Shown here: positions 26,484 to 35,238 of the stretch, piece by piece
Position numbering within the stretch: position 1 is the stretch's first letter
How the letters are laid out: every line of letters starts with the position of its first letter
From: Limnochordaceae bacterium
GTDB lineage: Bacteria; Bacillota; Limnochordia; Limnochordales; Geochordaceae
Reading direction: 5' to 3'
Length of the DNA: 64,000 nucleotides
Assembly: GCA_014896295.1 (NCBI GenBank)
Contig: JADBKR010000008.1
Coordinates: 124,001 to 188,000 of the forward strand
Program-made: the position numbers and the translations under genes
The notes under the pieces: model-generated
Database searches by the model: none
The model's input: only the letters and a program-made list of their open reading frames with translations
What the model was told of the DNA's origin: nothing

Positions 26484-27462
26484 GACGGGCGCGCCACCTC
26501 CTCTCCAGGCCGCCGAGCGTCCCCACGATCCCCTGGGGAGCGAAGCGCACCACCAGCACGATGAGGATGCCGTAGATCAGCAGGTTGGCCTCCCGGAACG
26601 AGGCCCGGAAAAACTCCGCCGACAACACCAGCACCGCCGACCCGATGAGCGGCCCGAAGAGGGTGCCCGTGCCTCCGATGATGGCCACCAGCGCGATCTG
26701 GATGCTGAGGCCGATGTCGAAGACGCCGTGGGGCTCGAAGAAGGAGAGGAAGACGGCGTAAAGCGCTCCGCCGAGCGCCGTCGCCACCCCGCTCAGGGCA
26801 AAGGCCTGGAGCTTGTAGCGCAACGGCGCGATGCCGAGCGCCATGGCCGCGTCCTCGTCTTCCCGGATCGCCTGCAGGTAGTAGCCGAACCGGCTGCGCG
26901 ACAGCCACCACGCGCCCGCCATCGCCGCCCCCAACAACACCAGCGCCGCGTAGTACTCGACCGTGCGGTCGAAGGGGTCGAGCCCTGCCACGGGTGGGAG
27001 ATTGGCCAGGAAGAGCCCCTCGGCGCCCCCCGTCCAGCGCCGTTCGTTGGTGGCGACCAGCCGCAAGATCTCGGCCACCGCAATGGTCGACAGCGTGAAG
27101 TAGGGGCCCCGCAGCCGGAAAGCGATCCATCCCCAAAGGAGCGTCGCCACGGCCGCTACGGCAGCGGTGCCCGCCAGGGCCAGCCCGATCCCCTCCGCCC
27201 CGAAGCGCGTCCACGCCGGCGACTGCGTCAGCAGCCCGAACGTGTACGCCCCGAGGCCCACCAGGGCCGCATGGCCCAAGGAGAGCTGGCCGGCCCAGCC
27301 GCCCAGCACGTCCCAGGCGTACGCCAGCGCCGCGAACAACACCAGCGTCACGCCGACGTTGAGCGCCCCCGGGAAAAGCAGCGGGTAAGCCACGAGCAGC
27401 AAGGCCACGCCCGTGGTGGCCCCGAGCCGTGCCCACATGATGAGCTTCGCGTCGTTGCTCAT
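26407..27462 (-). CDS. livM: Branched-chain amino acid type ABC transporter permease LivM
   Basis: A 351-residue polytopic permease of the Liv family with the usual [19 protein letters not shown] motif near residue 53 and [16 protein letters not shown] in the second half. The ATG at 27462 has AAAGG just upstream; the frame is open to 27579 without homology. The last 25 codons run into livG. One extra base near the GAGGAGG before 26484 would instead end it at a TGA overlapping the livG ATG, so its C-terminus is uncertain. Confidence 0.93.
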   Translation of the reverse strand: MSNDAKLIMWARLGATTGVALLLVAYPLLFPGALNVGVTLVLFAALAYAWDVLGGWAGQLSLGHAALVGLGAYTFGLLTQSPAWTRFGAEGIGLALAGTAAVAAVATLLWGWIAFRLRGPYFTLSTIAVAEILRLVATNERRWTGGAEGLFLANLPPVAGLDPFDRTVEYYAALVLLGAAMAGAWWLSRSRFGYYLQAIREDEDAAMALGIAPLRYKLQAFALSGVATALGGALYAVFLSFFEPHGVFDIGLSIQIALVAIIGGTGTLFGPLIGSAVLVLSAEFFRASFREANLLIYGILIVLVVRFAPQGIVGTLGGLERRWRARHEREAAAHPAVEGLERGLRGASGPS

Positions 27463-27517
27463 GCGCCTTTCGTCCTCTCGTGGCATGCTGGCGCCGGAAC
27501 CCCCCGGGCCGTGGTCC

Positions 27518-28393
27518 CTACACCCTGCTCTTGCCGAAGAGCCCGGCCGGGCGAGCCAGCAGCACCAGCAAAAAGGCAAGCAGGCCGAAGGCGTCTCGGT
27601 AGCCGCTCGACACGTACGTCGCCCCCAGGCTCTCCGCCAGCCCCAACAAGAGCCCGCCCCCGATGGCCCCGGCCACGTTGCCCATCCCGCCCAGCACCGT
27701 CACGACGAACGCCTTGAGCGTGAAGACGCCCCCGATGGTCGGGATGACGTACAAGATGGGCAGCATCAACGTGCCCGCCACGGCCGCCAGCGCCACGCCC
27801 AACCCGAACACCACCGCCCGGATCCGGGCCGTGTCGATCCCCTGGAGCTCGGCCGCCTGGGGGTTTTGGGCCGTCGCCCGGATGGCCCGGCCCAGCTCGG
27901 TGCGCAGCAACAGATAGTACAAAAGGCCGATGACCAGGACCGTGACGCCGAACGAGGCCGAGAGCGCCCGGCTCAGGCTGACGCCGCCCACGTGGAACGT
28001 GGCCGTGGAGTACGCCGTGTAGATGCTCTGCGGATGGGCACCGAAGGCGAAGAGCAGCACGTTGCTGAGGATGAGCCCGAGGCCGACGGTCATCAGGATG
28101 AGCGCCTGCTCCGGGGCCCGGGCGAGCGGGGCGAGCAGGCCCCTTTCGACCCCGTATCCCAGCACGAAGCCGGCCGGCAAGATGGCCAGCACCGAGGCGA
28201 ACGGGTCGACGTGCCAGCGATTGAACAAGAGCAGCGCCCCATACATCCCCAGGGCCAGGAACTCCCCGTGCGCGAAGTTGACCACCCTCATGACCCCGAA
28301 GATGAGGCTCAACCCGATGCCCACCAGGGCGTAGAGGCCTCCGGTGAGAAGACCGGAGGCCACCACCTGCAACAGCGCCGTCCACCGATCCAT
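27518..28393 (-). CDS. livH: Branched-chain amino acid type ABC transporter permease LivH
   Basis: A 291-residue permease with the family motifs GLYALVGIGLSLIFGVMRVVNFAHGEFLALGMY (about residues 19-51) and VLGGMGNVAGAIGGGLLLG. About eight helices. It starts 6 nt after the binding-protein gene and precedes livM by 55 nt, giving the order livJ-H-M-G-F. Substrates of this family include branched-chain amino acids, amides, urea and aromatic acids; the genes do not decide which. Confidence 0.95.
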   Translation of the reverse strand: MDRWTALLQVVASGLLTGGLYALVGIGLSLIFGVMRVVNFAHGEFLALGMYGALLLFNRWHVDPFASVLAILPAGFVLGYGVERGLLAPLARAPEQALILMTVGLGLILSNVLLFAFGAHPQSIYTAYSTATFHVGGVSLSRALSASFGVTVLVIGLLYYLLLRTELGRAIRATAQNPQAAELQGIDTARIRAVVFGLGVALAAVAGTLMLPILYVIPTIGGVFTLKAFVVTVLGGMGNVAGAIGGGLLLGLAESLGATYVSSGYRDAFGLLAFLLVLLARPAGLFGKSRV

Positions 28394-28399
28394 CGGGCG

Positions 28400-29626
28400 T
28401 CACCGCTTCGCCCACGGCGGCGTGGGAAAGCGCGGCTTGCCGGCGGCCACCTCTTCGGGGAACACCGTGACGAACCGGCCGTCCTGCACCTGCTCCACCA
28501 CCATGGAGATGGGGTTTTGGTTGCGGAAGCCGTCGTAATCCTTGAACTCGACGGGCCCCGCTGCCGTCGTCAGGCGGGTGGCCCGCAGCGCATCGCGGAT
28601 CGCCGTCTTGTCGAGCTTACCCGCACGGTTGATGGCGTCGGCCGCGACGATGAGCGCCATGTACGCCTCGGCGGCATGGTAGGACGGTTCGGTGCCGTGG
28701 AGCTCGGCCTTGAGCTTCTCGTACAGCTGTTGCGCTCCCGGATAGCGCACCTGCGGCGTCCACGACGTCGCGGAGAAGACCCACTCCGCGGCGTCGCCGG
28801 CTCCTTTGACGAAGGACTCCAGCGCGAACCCGGCCGCGCCTCCTGCGAACATCCGGGCGTTGAGATTGACCTCCTTCACCTGCCGCATGATGGCGACGGC
28901 GTCCTCCTCGTAGGACACCATGAACAGGATGTCAGGGTCGAGCGTCCGGAAGCGGTTGAGGATGGGACGAAAGTCGGTGAGGCCCCGGTCGTACGCCTCC
29001 CTCGCCACGACCCGGTAGCCGCGCTGGCCCGCCAGCCGCTCGGCGGCGTCCGCCACCGATTGCTCGAAGGCCCCCGAGCCGGCGAGGATCGCGATCCGCT
29101 TCATCCCGCCCAGCCGGTCGGCCAGGTCGAGCAACGAGCGGGCGTAGGCCGACGCGTTGGTCTTGGCCCGGAAGACCCACTCCGACCCGGGCCGGGTGAT
29201 GGCGTCGTCGGCGCTGCCCGTCACCAGGAGCGGGGCCTGCCGGCGGGCCATGTACTGCGCCAGGGGCTTGCTGATGCCGCTGGCGTAGGTGCCCAGGATC
29301 ACCGGCACCCCGCGCTGGAGCAGCCGCTCGGCGGCCGAGAGGGCCGCGTTCTGGTCGCTGGCGTCGTCTTCGACCAGCAGCTTGAGCGGCCTGCCCAGCA
29401 CGCCGCCCCGGCTTTCGATTTCCTCCAGGGCGACTCGATACCCGGCCATTTGCATGGTTCCAAAGGTTGCAAAACGGCCACTCAACGAGGTGATGACGCC
29501 GATTTCAACCGGCTCTCCCTGTGGCGCCGCAAGAGCGACGCCTCCTGCGAGGTGTGGGACCTGCCACAGCACGAAGATACTCGAAGCGATTGCAAGCAGT
29601 CCCAAGGTACGCTTTACCCTGCTCAT
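28400..29626 (-). CDS. livJ: Branched-chain amino acid type ABC transporter substrate-binding protein
   Basis: A 408-residue periplasmic/lipid-face binding protein of the Leu/Ile/Val type (Peripla_BP_6). The ATG at 29626 is followed by a signal peptide (about 1-34, ending ALAA). The mature part begins EPVEIGVITSLSGRFATFG and has the GGVLGRPLKLLVEDDASDQ and LAGSGAFEQSVADAAE regions. There is no lipobox Cys, which fits a free periplasmic protein in a diderm cell. The frame is open upstream to 30469 but lies antisense to the next gene. First gene of the livJHMGF operon. Confidence 0.93.
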   Translation of the reverse strand: MSRVKRTLGLLAIASSIFVLWQVPHLAGGVALAAPQGEPVEIGVITSLSGRFATFGTMQMAGYRVALEEIESRGGVLGRPLKLLVEDDASDQNAALSAAERLLQRGVPVILGTYASGISKPLAQYMARRQAPLLVTGSADDAITRPGSEWVFRAKTNASAYARSLLDLADRLGGMKRIAILAGSGAFEQSVADAAERLAGQRGYRVVAREAYDRGLTDFRPILNRFRTLDPDILFMVSYEEDAVAIMRQVKEVNLNARMFAGGAAGFALESFVKGAGDAAEWVFSATSWTPQVRYPGAQQLYEKLKAELHGTEPSYHAAEAYMALIVAADAINRAGKLDKTAIRDALRATRLTTAAGPVEFKDYDGFRNQNPISMVVEQVQDGRFVTVFPEEVAAGKPRFPTPPWAKR

Positions 29627-29687
29627 CGCGTTTCTCGTGAACCCCCCGCCCCATCGGATCCAGCATCGCGCCTGGTCTTCGGTAAAG

Positions 29688-29723
29688 ATACTAGTTCCTC
29701 CTGCGTTATCCACCCAACGCAGG
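29688..29723 (-). promoter_or_regulatory. Candidate promoter and inverted-repeat operator of the liv operon
   Basis: On the minus strand TTGGGT (29717-29712) and TAGTAT (29693-29688) are 18 nt apart. A perfect 8-bp inverted repeat, CCTGCGTT-8-AACGCAGG (29700-29723), covers the -35 box and spacer. No T-tract follows on either strand, so an operator is likelier than a terminator. It lies between livJ and the divergent PAP2-GDPD gene and could control either. Confidence 0.45.
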
Positions 29724-29788
29724 GACGAAACGCCGGAAGGCCGAACCCCGGAGTCCAGGCGCACGGCACGGGAGGGAGTACGGGCCCC

Positions 29789-31609
29789 ATGTGGGATACC
29801 GGGATCATCCATTGGCTGCAGCAGTTCCGTTCGCCGTTCCTCGATCAATGGTTCGTGGCGTTCACGAGCCTGGGCACCGAGTTGGCCTACATCCTCCTCA
29901 TCCCGGTGGTGTACTGGGGGATCGACCGGTACAAGGGGCACCGCCTCGCGGTCATCTTCCTGCTGTCGATCTGGCTCAACGGGGTCGTGAAGGAATGGAT
30001 GGCCATGCCCCGGCCGGAGCCCGGGGTGGGAGGGATCCTGCGGCTCGCCGAGGCCGCGGGCGCCGGCTTTCCTTCGGGCCACGCCCAGGGAAGCATGACG
30101 CTGTGGGGCTGGCTCGCCATCGAGTTCCCCCGCCCTTGGGTCATCGCGCTCGCAGGGTTGATGGTCGTCATGATCTCGCTTTCCCGCCTGTACCTCGGAG
30201 TGCACTTCCTGGGGGACGTGCTGGGCGGGTGGGCCCTCGGCCTCCTCGTCATCGCCGCCGGCGCCGTGATCTTCGCCCGGCAGCCCGGGGAGCGATGGGG
30301 CCGGGGATGGAAGATGGGGCTGGCCGTGGCCGTGCCGCTCCTGTTGTTCCCCCTCTCCCCCTCCGGCACGTCGGAGCGGGCCCTGGGTTTCCTCATCGGC
30401 CTGCTCACCGCCGACATGGTGGCGCTGCCGGGGATCCCGTACGGGGAGCGCGCAAGCGCTGTCCAGCACGTCGCCCGGTCGCTGGTCGGGCTGGCGGGGC
30501 TCGTGGGAATGGCCCTGCTCATCCAGCGCGTGGTGCCCCCCGGCCTTCCCGCCGTCCTCGCCTACGCCGTCGCAGCGGTCTGGGTGGCCGTCCTGGCGCC
30601 GCTGCTCTTCCTGCGTACGGGGTTGGCGTCACCTCCCAGGGAGCTCTCCGAGCGCGCCCGCCAGCGGCGTATCCCGAGCATCGCTTCGTCGAGCCGCGTA
30701 CCCGTCGGACCGTACCTGGGCATCGCGGCCGTGGCGGCGGTGCTGGTGGCGGCGGCGAGCGCAGCGGCCCCGAGCCCCGTCCCTCTCACCGAAGCATCCC
30801 GGTCGCTGTGGGCCACCTCGGCAGGTCCCCTCAACATCGCCCATCGCGGCGGCGCGGGCCTCGCGCCGGAAAACACCCTGGCCGCCTTCCAGGAAGGCCT
30901 GCGCTGGGGCGCCAGCTATCTGGAGCTGGACGTCCGGCCCACCCGGGACGGCGAGGTGGTCGTGCTGCACGACGAGCGGGTCGACCGGACGACGGACGGC
31001 ACCGGCGAGATCGCCTCCATGGACCTCGGGCAGGCGGAGGCCCTCGACGCCGGGTACCGCTTCAGCCCGGACGGCGCCAGCTTCCCGTATCGCGGCAAGG
31101 GCGTGCGCATTCCCCGGCTGGAGGACGTGCTGCGCGCCTTCCCCGAGGCGCGCTTCGTCGTGGAGATCAAGCCGGACGACCCCGGCTTCGCCGCCAGGGT
31201 GCTCCAGGCCATCGATGCTGCCGGGGCACGCGGCCGCGTCGTGGTCGCCTCTTTCAGCGACCGGGTGCTCGAACAGGTGCGCCGCGACGCGCCCGGCGTC
31301 CTCACCTCCACCGGTGCCGGCGAGGCGCTGCGTATGGTGATCATGGTAAGGTTGGGCCTGGGCGGTTTCTGGACGCCGCCGGGCCAGGTGGTACAAGTAC
31401 CGGAACGACAGGGCATCCTTCCCGTCGTGACGGAGAGCCTCATCCGCGTCCTGCACCGGCGTGGCGTACCGGTCCACGTCTGGACCGTCGACGACGTCGC
31501 CTCCATGCGCCGGCTGGCCGCGTTGGGAGTGGACGGCATCATCACCGACTACCCGGATCGGATGGCCTCGGTCCTCTCCACCCGGGCGGAGAGCCATGGT
31601 CACGATTAG
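29789..31609 (+). CDS. Fusion of PAP2 phosphatase membrane domain and glycerophosphodiester phosphodiesterase
   Basis: 606 residues. The N-terminal PAP2 domain shows the three lipid-phosphatase motifs: KEWMAMPRP, PSGHAQGS and SRLYLGVHFLGD. Further membrane helices follow to about residue 335. The C-terminal GDPD domain starts with NIAHRGGAGLAPENTLAAF near residue 349 and has the catalytic-site HDERVDRTTDGTG and the metal ligand region VVEIKPD. The ATG at 29789 follows GGAGGGAG by about 10 nt. A single protein could remove lipid head groups or phosphates and cut glycerophosphodiesters on the outer face of the membrane. The next gene overlaps by 14 nt. Confidence 0.88.
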   Translation: MWDTGIIHWLQQFRSPFLDQWFVAFTSLGTELAYILLIPVVYWGIDRYKGHRLAVIFLLSIWLNGVVKEWMAMPRPEPGVGGILRLAEAAGAGFPSGHAQGSMTLWGWLAIEFPRPWVIALAGLMVVMISLSRLYLGVHFLGDVLGGWALGLLVIAAGAVIFARQPGERWGRGWKMGLAVAVPLLLFPLSPSGTSERALGFLIGLLTADMVALPGIPYGERASAVQHVARSLVGLAGLVGMALLIQRVVPPGLPAVLAYAVAAVWVAVLAPLLFLRTGLASPPRELSERARQRRIPSIASSSRVPVGPYLGIAAVAAVLVAAASAAAPSPVPLTEASRSLWATSAGPLNIAHRGGAGLAPENTLAAFQEGLRWGASYLELDVRPTRDGEVVVLHDERVDRTTDGTGEIASMDLGQAEALDAGYRFSPDGASFPYRGKGVRIPRLEDVLRAFPEARFVVEIKPDDPGFAARVLQAIDAAGARGRVVVASFSDRVLEQVRRDAPGVLTSTGAGEALRMVIMVRLGLGGFWTPPGQVVQVPERQGILPVVTESLIRVLHRRGVPVHVWTVDDVASMRRLAALGVDGIITDYPDRMASVLSTRAESHGHD

Positions 31610-33653
31610 CTTCGACCTGGATGGGGTGCTGATGCGCAACCCCTTCCGGGACGGTATCTTCCCCCAGGTGACCCGGGCCCTTGCCCCCGCTTTCGGCGGC
31701 AGCGAGGCCATGGCCATGGAAGCGCTGACCGAGGAGTACCGGCGCCGCCTGGCCGCGAGCCGGGAGGCTGCCGCCTCCGGGCCGCCCGCGGGATCGCTTG
31801 CGGCCTGGGCTTACGACTGGACCGACATCATCGCGGCCGTCGCGGGCCGCCACGGCGTCCCGGGCGTTCCCGAGGAGCCGGTTGAAGCTACGGTGGAGCG
31901 CCTCGCCAGAGCCGGCACCGCCATCTCCTTCATGCACGCAACGGTACCGGCCGCCCTGGCCGCCTTGCGCCGGGATGGCTACCAGCTCATGGTGACCACC
32001 AACGGTCTGTGGGCCTACCAGCGCCCGGTGCTCGAGGCGCTGGGCATCCTCGACGCCTTCCAACGCTTCTGCGCGCCCGACCTGACGGGATGGGCCAAGC
32101 CCGATGCCCGGGCTTTCACCTGGGTCGAAGGCGGCCAAAGCCGGCGCCCCTCCGTGCACGTGGGCGACGACCTGCTGTACGACGTCGCCGCCGCCCGGGC
32201 GGCCGGCATTCGGGCCGTCTGGGTCATCCCGCCGCGCCTTTCCCGTCTCGAGCTCCTCGCTCGGCGGCCGCCCTGGGAGCGCCCTGAAGTGCTGGACGGG
32301 ATGCCCGAATGGCACGCGGAGGTGGCGGCCATCGCCGATCGGCGGCCTGCGGCCGACCGGTGGCTCGTCCCGTACGCCCTGCCGGACGCGGCCGTGCTGC
32401 ACGTCGGGGAGGTGCCCGAGGTCCTGGCCCGGTGGGAGTCCGAGGGAACCTCCGAGGAGAAAACAGGCCAGAGGGCCGGGGCCGCGGGGCGCCGGGCGGC
32501 CCGGTGGAAGGAGAACACCTTGCCCATCCCCGAGCTCGGAGAGGCCCTGGTGCGCTGGTTCGAAGGCGCGAAGAGGGCGCTTCCGTGGCGCGACCGTCCC
32601 GACCCGTATCGGGTCATGGTTTCGGAGTTCATGCTGCAGCAGACCCAGGTGCAGACCGTCGTGCCGTACTTCGAGCGATTCGTGCAGCGGTTCCCGACCT
32701 TGCAGGCTCTGGCCGAGGCGCCGCTGGAGAGCGTCCTCGAGGTCTGGCAAGGGCTCGGCTACTACCGGCGGGCCCGGTACCTCCACCAGGCCGCCCGCAC
32801 CATCGTCCAACAATACGGCGGGCGGGTCCCCGACGACCCGCTCGTCCTCGAGACGCTCCCGGGCATCGGCCCGTACATGGCCAGGGCCATCGCGAGCATC
32901 GCGTACGGCAGGCCGGAGCCGGCCATCGATACCAACGCCAGCCGGGTGCTGTCCCGGGTGCTCATGGTCTGGGATCCCCCCGGGCCGGGCTCGATGCGCC
33001 GGCTTGGGGCGTGGGCCAAAGGGATGGTGCCCGAGGGCCGGGCGGCGGACTTCACCCAGGGCCTCATGGAGCTGGGCAGCCGCATCTGCCGGCCGGCCCC
33101 GGAGTGCGGGCCATGCCCGATCCGGCGCTTTTGTGCGGCGTGGGCGTACCGGCTGCAAGAGGAGCTGCCGGCCAAGCGAAGAGGCCCCGCCCCCTCGCCG
33201 GTGGTGAGAGTGGCGGCGGTGGCGGCCTTCGACTCGGCAGGCCGGTTGCTGCTGGTGGAGCGGCCGCCCGACGGGTTGCTGGGCGGCTTGTGGGCCCTGC
33301 CTGCCGTCGAGCTCCAGCCCGGGGAGGAGTGGGAGGCAGGGGCGCGCCGGGCCATGCAGCAGGCCGGCCTGGAAGGCGCCCTCGGCACGGCGGTCGCCGA
33401 AGGGCGCCACGTCTTCAGCCACCGGATCTGGGAGATGCGGGCATTTCGCGTGCAGGCCCGAGGGAGGGGCCTTTCCCCACGAAACGGCGGCGCCGCCCGG
33501 GCCGCGGACGAGCGTCCCAACTACGCCCCTGTTGCAACCCGGTGGGTGGGCCCCGGCGAACTCGAGCGCGTGCCGATGGGGCAGGCTTTCCGGCGGCTGG
33601 TGAGGGCCCTCGTGCCCGCCGGCCGAACGGCGCAGGAGCAGGTGGCCCCATGA
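31596..33653 (+). CDS. mutY: HAD hydrolase fused in frame to adenine glycosylase MutY
   Basis: 685 residues. Residues 1-290 are a HAD-superfamily hydrolase: SFDLDGVL with Asp 7 and Asp 9, VTTNGLW, and a GWAKPD plus VHVGDDLLYDV motif IV. From about 310 a complete MutY follows: EFMLQQTQV with catalytic Glu 344, helix-hairpin-helix LPGIGPYMARAIA, Asp 445 in AIDTNAS, an Fe-S cysteine cluster, and a C-terminal Nudix-like domain that recognises 8-oxoG (LLLVERPPDGLLGGLW). MutY removes A opposite 8-oxoG. An internal TTG at 32520 with its own strong ribosome site could also give free MutY. The gene overlaps both neighbours. Confidence 0.87.
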   Translation: MVTISFDLDGVLMRNPFRDGIFPQVTRALAPAFGGSEAMAMEALTEEYRRRLAASREAAASGPPAGSLAAWAYDWTDIIAAVAGRHGVPGVPEEPVEATVERLARAGTAISFMHATVPAALAALRRDGYQLMVTTNGLWAYQRPVLEALGILDAFQRFCAPDLTGWAKPDARAFTWVEGGQSRRPSVHVGDDLLYDVAAARAAGIRAVWVIPPRLSRLELLARRPPWERPEVLDGMPEWHAEVAAIADRRPAADRWLVPYALPDAAVLHVGEVPEVLARWESEGTSEEKTGQRAGAAGRRAARWKENTLPIPELGEALVRWFEGAKRALPWRDRPDPYRVMVSEFMLQQTQVQTVVPYFERFVQRFPTLQALAEAPLESVLEVWQGLGYYRRARYLHQAARTIVQQYGGRVPDDPLVLETLPGIGPYMARAIASIAYGRPEPAIDTNASRVLSRVLMVWDPPGPGSMRRLGAWAKGMVPEGRAADFTQGLMELGSRICRPAPECGPCPIRRFCAAWAYRLQEELPAKRRGPAPSPVVRVAAVAAFDSAGRLLLVERPPDGLLGGLWALPAVELQPGEEWEAGARRAMQQAGLEGALGTAVAEGRHVFSHRIWEMRAFRVQARGRGLSPRNGGAARAADERPNYAPVATRWVGPGELERVPMGQAFRRLVRALVPAGRTAQEQVAP
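32508..32522 (+). promoter_or_regulatory. Internal ribosome binding site and TTG start for MutY
   Basis: AAGGAG at 32508-32513, 6 nt and then TTG at 32520-32522, in the reading frame of the HAD-MutY gene and exactly before the MutY homology (LPIPELGEALVRWFEGAKR). This is one of the best Shine-Dalgarno matches in the window and predicts a separate MutY of about 377 residues besides the fusion. Confidence 0.6.
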
Positions 33654-34567
33654 ACCGGGTGCGCTGGCTGAAAGGCCAGCTGCACGTGCACACCTCCCGG
33701 TCCTTCGACGGGCGGGTGCCGCCCGAGGACATGTTCGCGGCGTACCGGCTCCGGGGCTTCGATTTCCTGTGCGTGACGGATCACGACCGCGTGTGGGAGC
33801 GGGCGGCGGTCGTGGACGGCATCCTGGTCGTGCCGGGCGAAGAGAGCACCCTGGTCCGCCCTTTCCCGCCCCTGGGCCGCCACCTGGTGAGGCTGTTCAC
33901 GACGGAGCCGGTGCCGCTGCTGGCGAGCGCCCACCGCAAGCTGGAGGCGACCCGGCGGCAGGGCGCCCTGGCGATGGCCGCCCATCCGGCCTGGGACGGC
34001 AATTTCGGCACCGGGCGCTGGCGGATCGAGGCGCTGGCCGATCCCCTGCTCGACCTCGTCGAGATCGTCAACCACCACTCCCGGACGGGCGCCAACGTGG
34101 CCCTGTGGGACGAGGCGCTCGCGAGGCGGGGCCCGGCGCTGCCCCTGTGGGCGACGGCCGTCGACGACTCGCACCGCCTCGAGCAGGTGGGACGGGCGTG
34201 GGTCTGGGTAGCGGTCGAACAGACCTGGGACCTCTCCCTTCCGGCCGCCCGGCTGGCAGGCATGGTGCGGGAGGCGCTGCGTCGCGGGGCCTTTTACCCC
34301 AGCACGGGCGCCCGCGCCATCTTCCGGTGGGAACGGGACGGCGGTCGCTCCCGGGTCGTCGTCGAGGCAGTCCCCCCGGAAGACGAGGCGGCGCCGGGCG
34401 TGCCGCCTCGCATCCGGTTGATGGGAAAGGGGGGTCGGCTGCTCGTCCAGGTGGAGGGCCGCCGGGCGAGCTACGCCGTCCGGGGCGACGAGGGCTACGT
34501 CCGGGCCGAGGTCATCGAGCCCGACGGCCGCGCCGCCTGGTCCCAGCCGTGGTGGATCGAGGCCTGA
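33650..34567 (+). CDS. PHP domain phosphoesterase-like protein
   Basis: A 305-residue protein with the PHP metal-site motifs GQLHVHTSRSFDG, CVTDHD and MAAHPAWDG, then IVNHHSRTG and a late DDSH. These residues normally bind two or three metals for phosphoester hydrolysis. The ATG overlaps the MutY stop (ATGA). The C-terminal 70 residues form an extra beta-rich segment. Substrate unknown; the family ranges from nucleotide to nucleic-acid hydrolases. Position directly behind MutY hints at DNA or nucleotide damage handling, but that is only inference. Confidence 0.82.
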   Translation: MNRVRWLKGQLHVHTSRSFDGRVPPEDMFAAYRLRGFDFLCVTDHDRVWERAAVVDGILVVPGEESTLVRPFPPLGRHLVRLFTTEPVPLLASAHRKLEATRRQGALAMAAHPAWDGNFGTGRWRIEALADPLLDLVEIVNHHSRTGANVALWDEALARRGPALPLWATAVDDSHRLEQVGRAWVWVAVEQTWDLSLPAARLAGMVREALRRGAFYPSTGARAIFRWERDGGRSRVVVEAVPPEDEAAPGVPPRIRLMGKGGRLLVQVEGRRASYAVRGDEGYVRAEVIEPDGRAAWSQPWWIEA

Positions 34568-34591
34568 GGACGGCACGCCCCCGGCAGGTCC

Positions 34592-35137
34592 TCAGGGCGA
34601 GATGCGCTGGACCTCGGTCTGGAGAGGCACGGGGTTGCGCAGGCACCAGGTGGCAGGGCACCGCTCCTCTGCCAGCACCCGCAGCCGGTCGAGGGTCTCC
34701 ATGCCGGCGTCGGCGTCGGCCAGCACCGTCCACTTCATCGACTCGACCACCGGGGCGTCGCCCGCTCCGAGGAACCGCTGCATGTTGAGGCGGGCAGAGA
34801 GCTTCACCTTCAGGGAACGCAGGGCCACCCCTTCGAGCGCCGCCACCAGGGCGTACGTCGAGAGGAAGCACCCCGTGGAGGCGTAGAGGCAGTACTGGAT
34901 AGGGCTCGGCGCCTCGCCCCACCCCCCGTACTGGGGAGGGAAGTCGGCCACGAGCTCGACGGGCCCGCGGGCGGGAGTGGCGACGGAGCCCTTGTACTGG
35001 GGCTGGCCCTCGGTGAAGTCCCAGCTGCCCTCCATCTCGACCTGGAGGACCGCCGCGGAGGGATCCTCCGCCGCCCGGCGCATGCTCTCCCGCAGCCGGT
35101 CCACCTGGACGTTACCCAACACCTGGCCTGACGCCAC
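34592..35137 (-). CDS. OsmC/Ohr family protein
   Basis: A 181-residue member of the OsmC fold, a family of thiol peroxidases that reduce organic hydroperoxides and related compounds. [21 protein letters not shown] carries the first conserved Cys region, and ERCPATWCL the second. I place the start at the GTG of 35137, 7 nt after GGAGGTG; the frame is open to 35185. It faces yjbQ across a short divergent region and is convergent with the PHP gene 24 nt away. Confidence 0.82.
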   Translation of the reverse strand: MASGQVLGNVQVDRLRESMRRAAEDPSAAVLQVEMEGSWDFTEGQPQYKGSVATPARGPVELVADFPPQYGGWGEAPSPIQYCLYASTGCFLSTYALVAALEGVALRSLKVKLSARLNMQRFLGAGDAPVVESMKWTVLADADAGMETLDRLRVLAEERCPATWCLRNPVPLQTEVQRISP

Positions 35138-35157
35138 GACGTTCCACCTCCGCATTA

Positions 35158-35173
35158 CACTGTGGGAACAGTG
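35158..35173. promoter_or_regulatory. Inverted repeat between osmC-like and yjbQ
   Basis: CACTGT-4-ACAGTG, a perfect 6-bp inverted repeat in the roughly 100-nt divergent region, 20 nt upstream of the OsmC start. It is a plausible operator for one or both genes. A further GGTACCGTACC palindrome lies just downstream, near 35195. No regulator gene is adjacent. Confidence 0.4.
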
Positions 35174-35238
35174 ACAGCATACCATGGCAGGAAGGTACCG
35201 TACCTGCCAGGGTACTCCTCGATCGGGAGGTGCCCGCC

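Noticed and set aside
27413-29788. Long plus-strand extension of the PAP2-GDPD frame back to 27413
   Set aside because: It is antisense to livH and livJ, His/Arg/Gln-rich and low in complexity. The real start is the ATG at 29789 with a good ribosome site.
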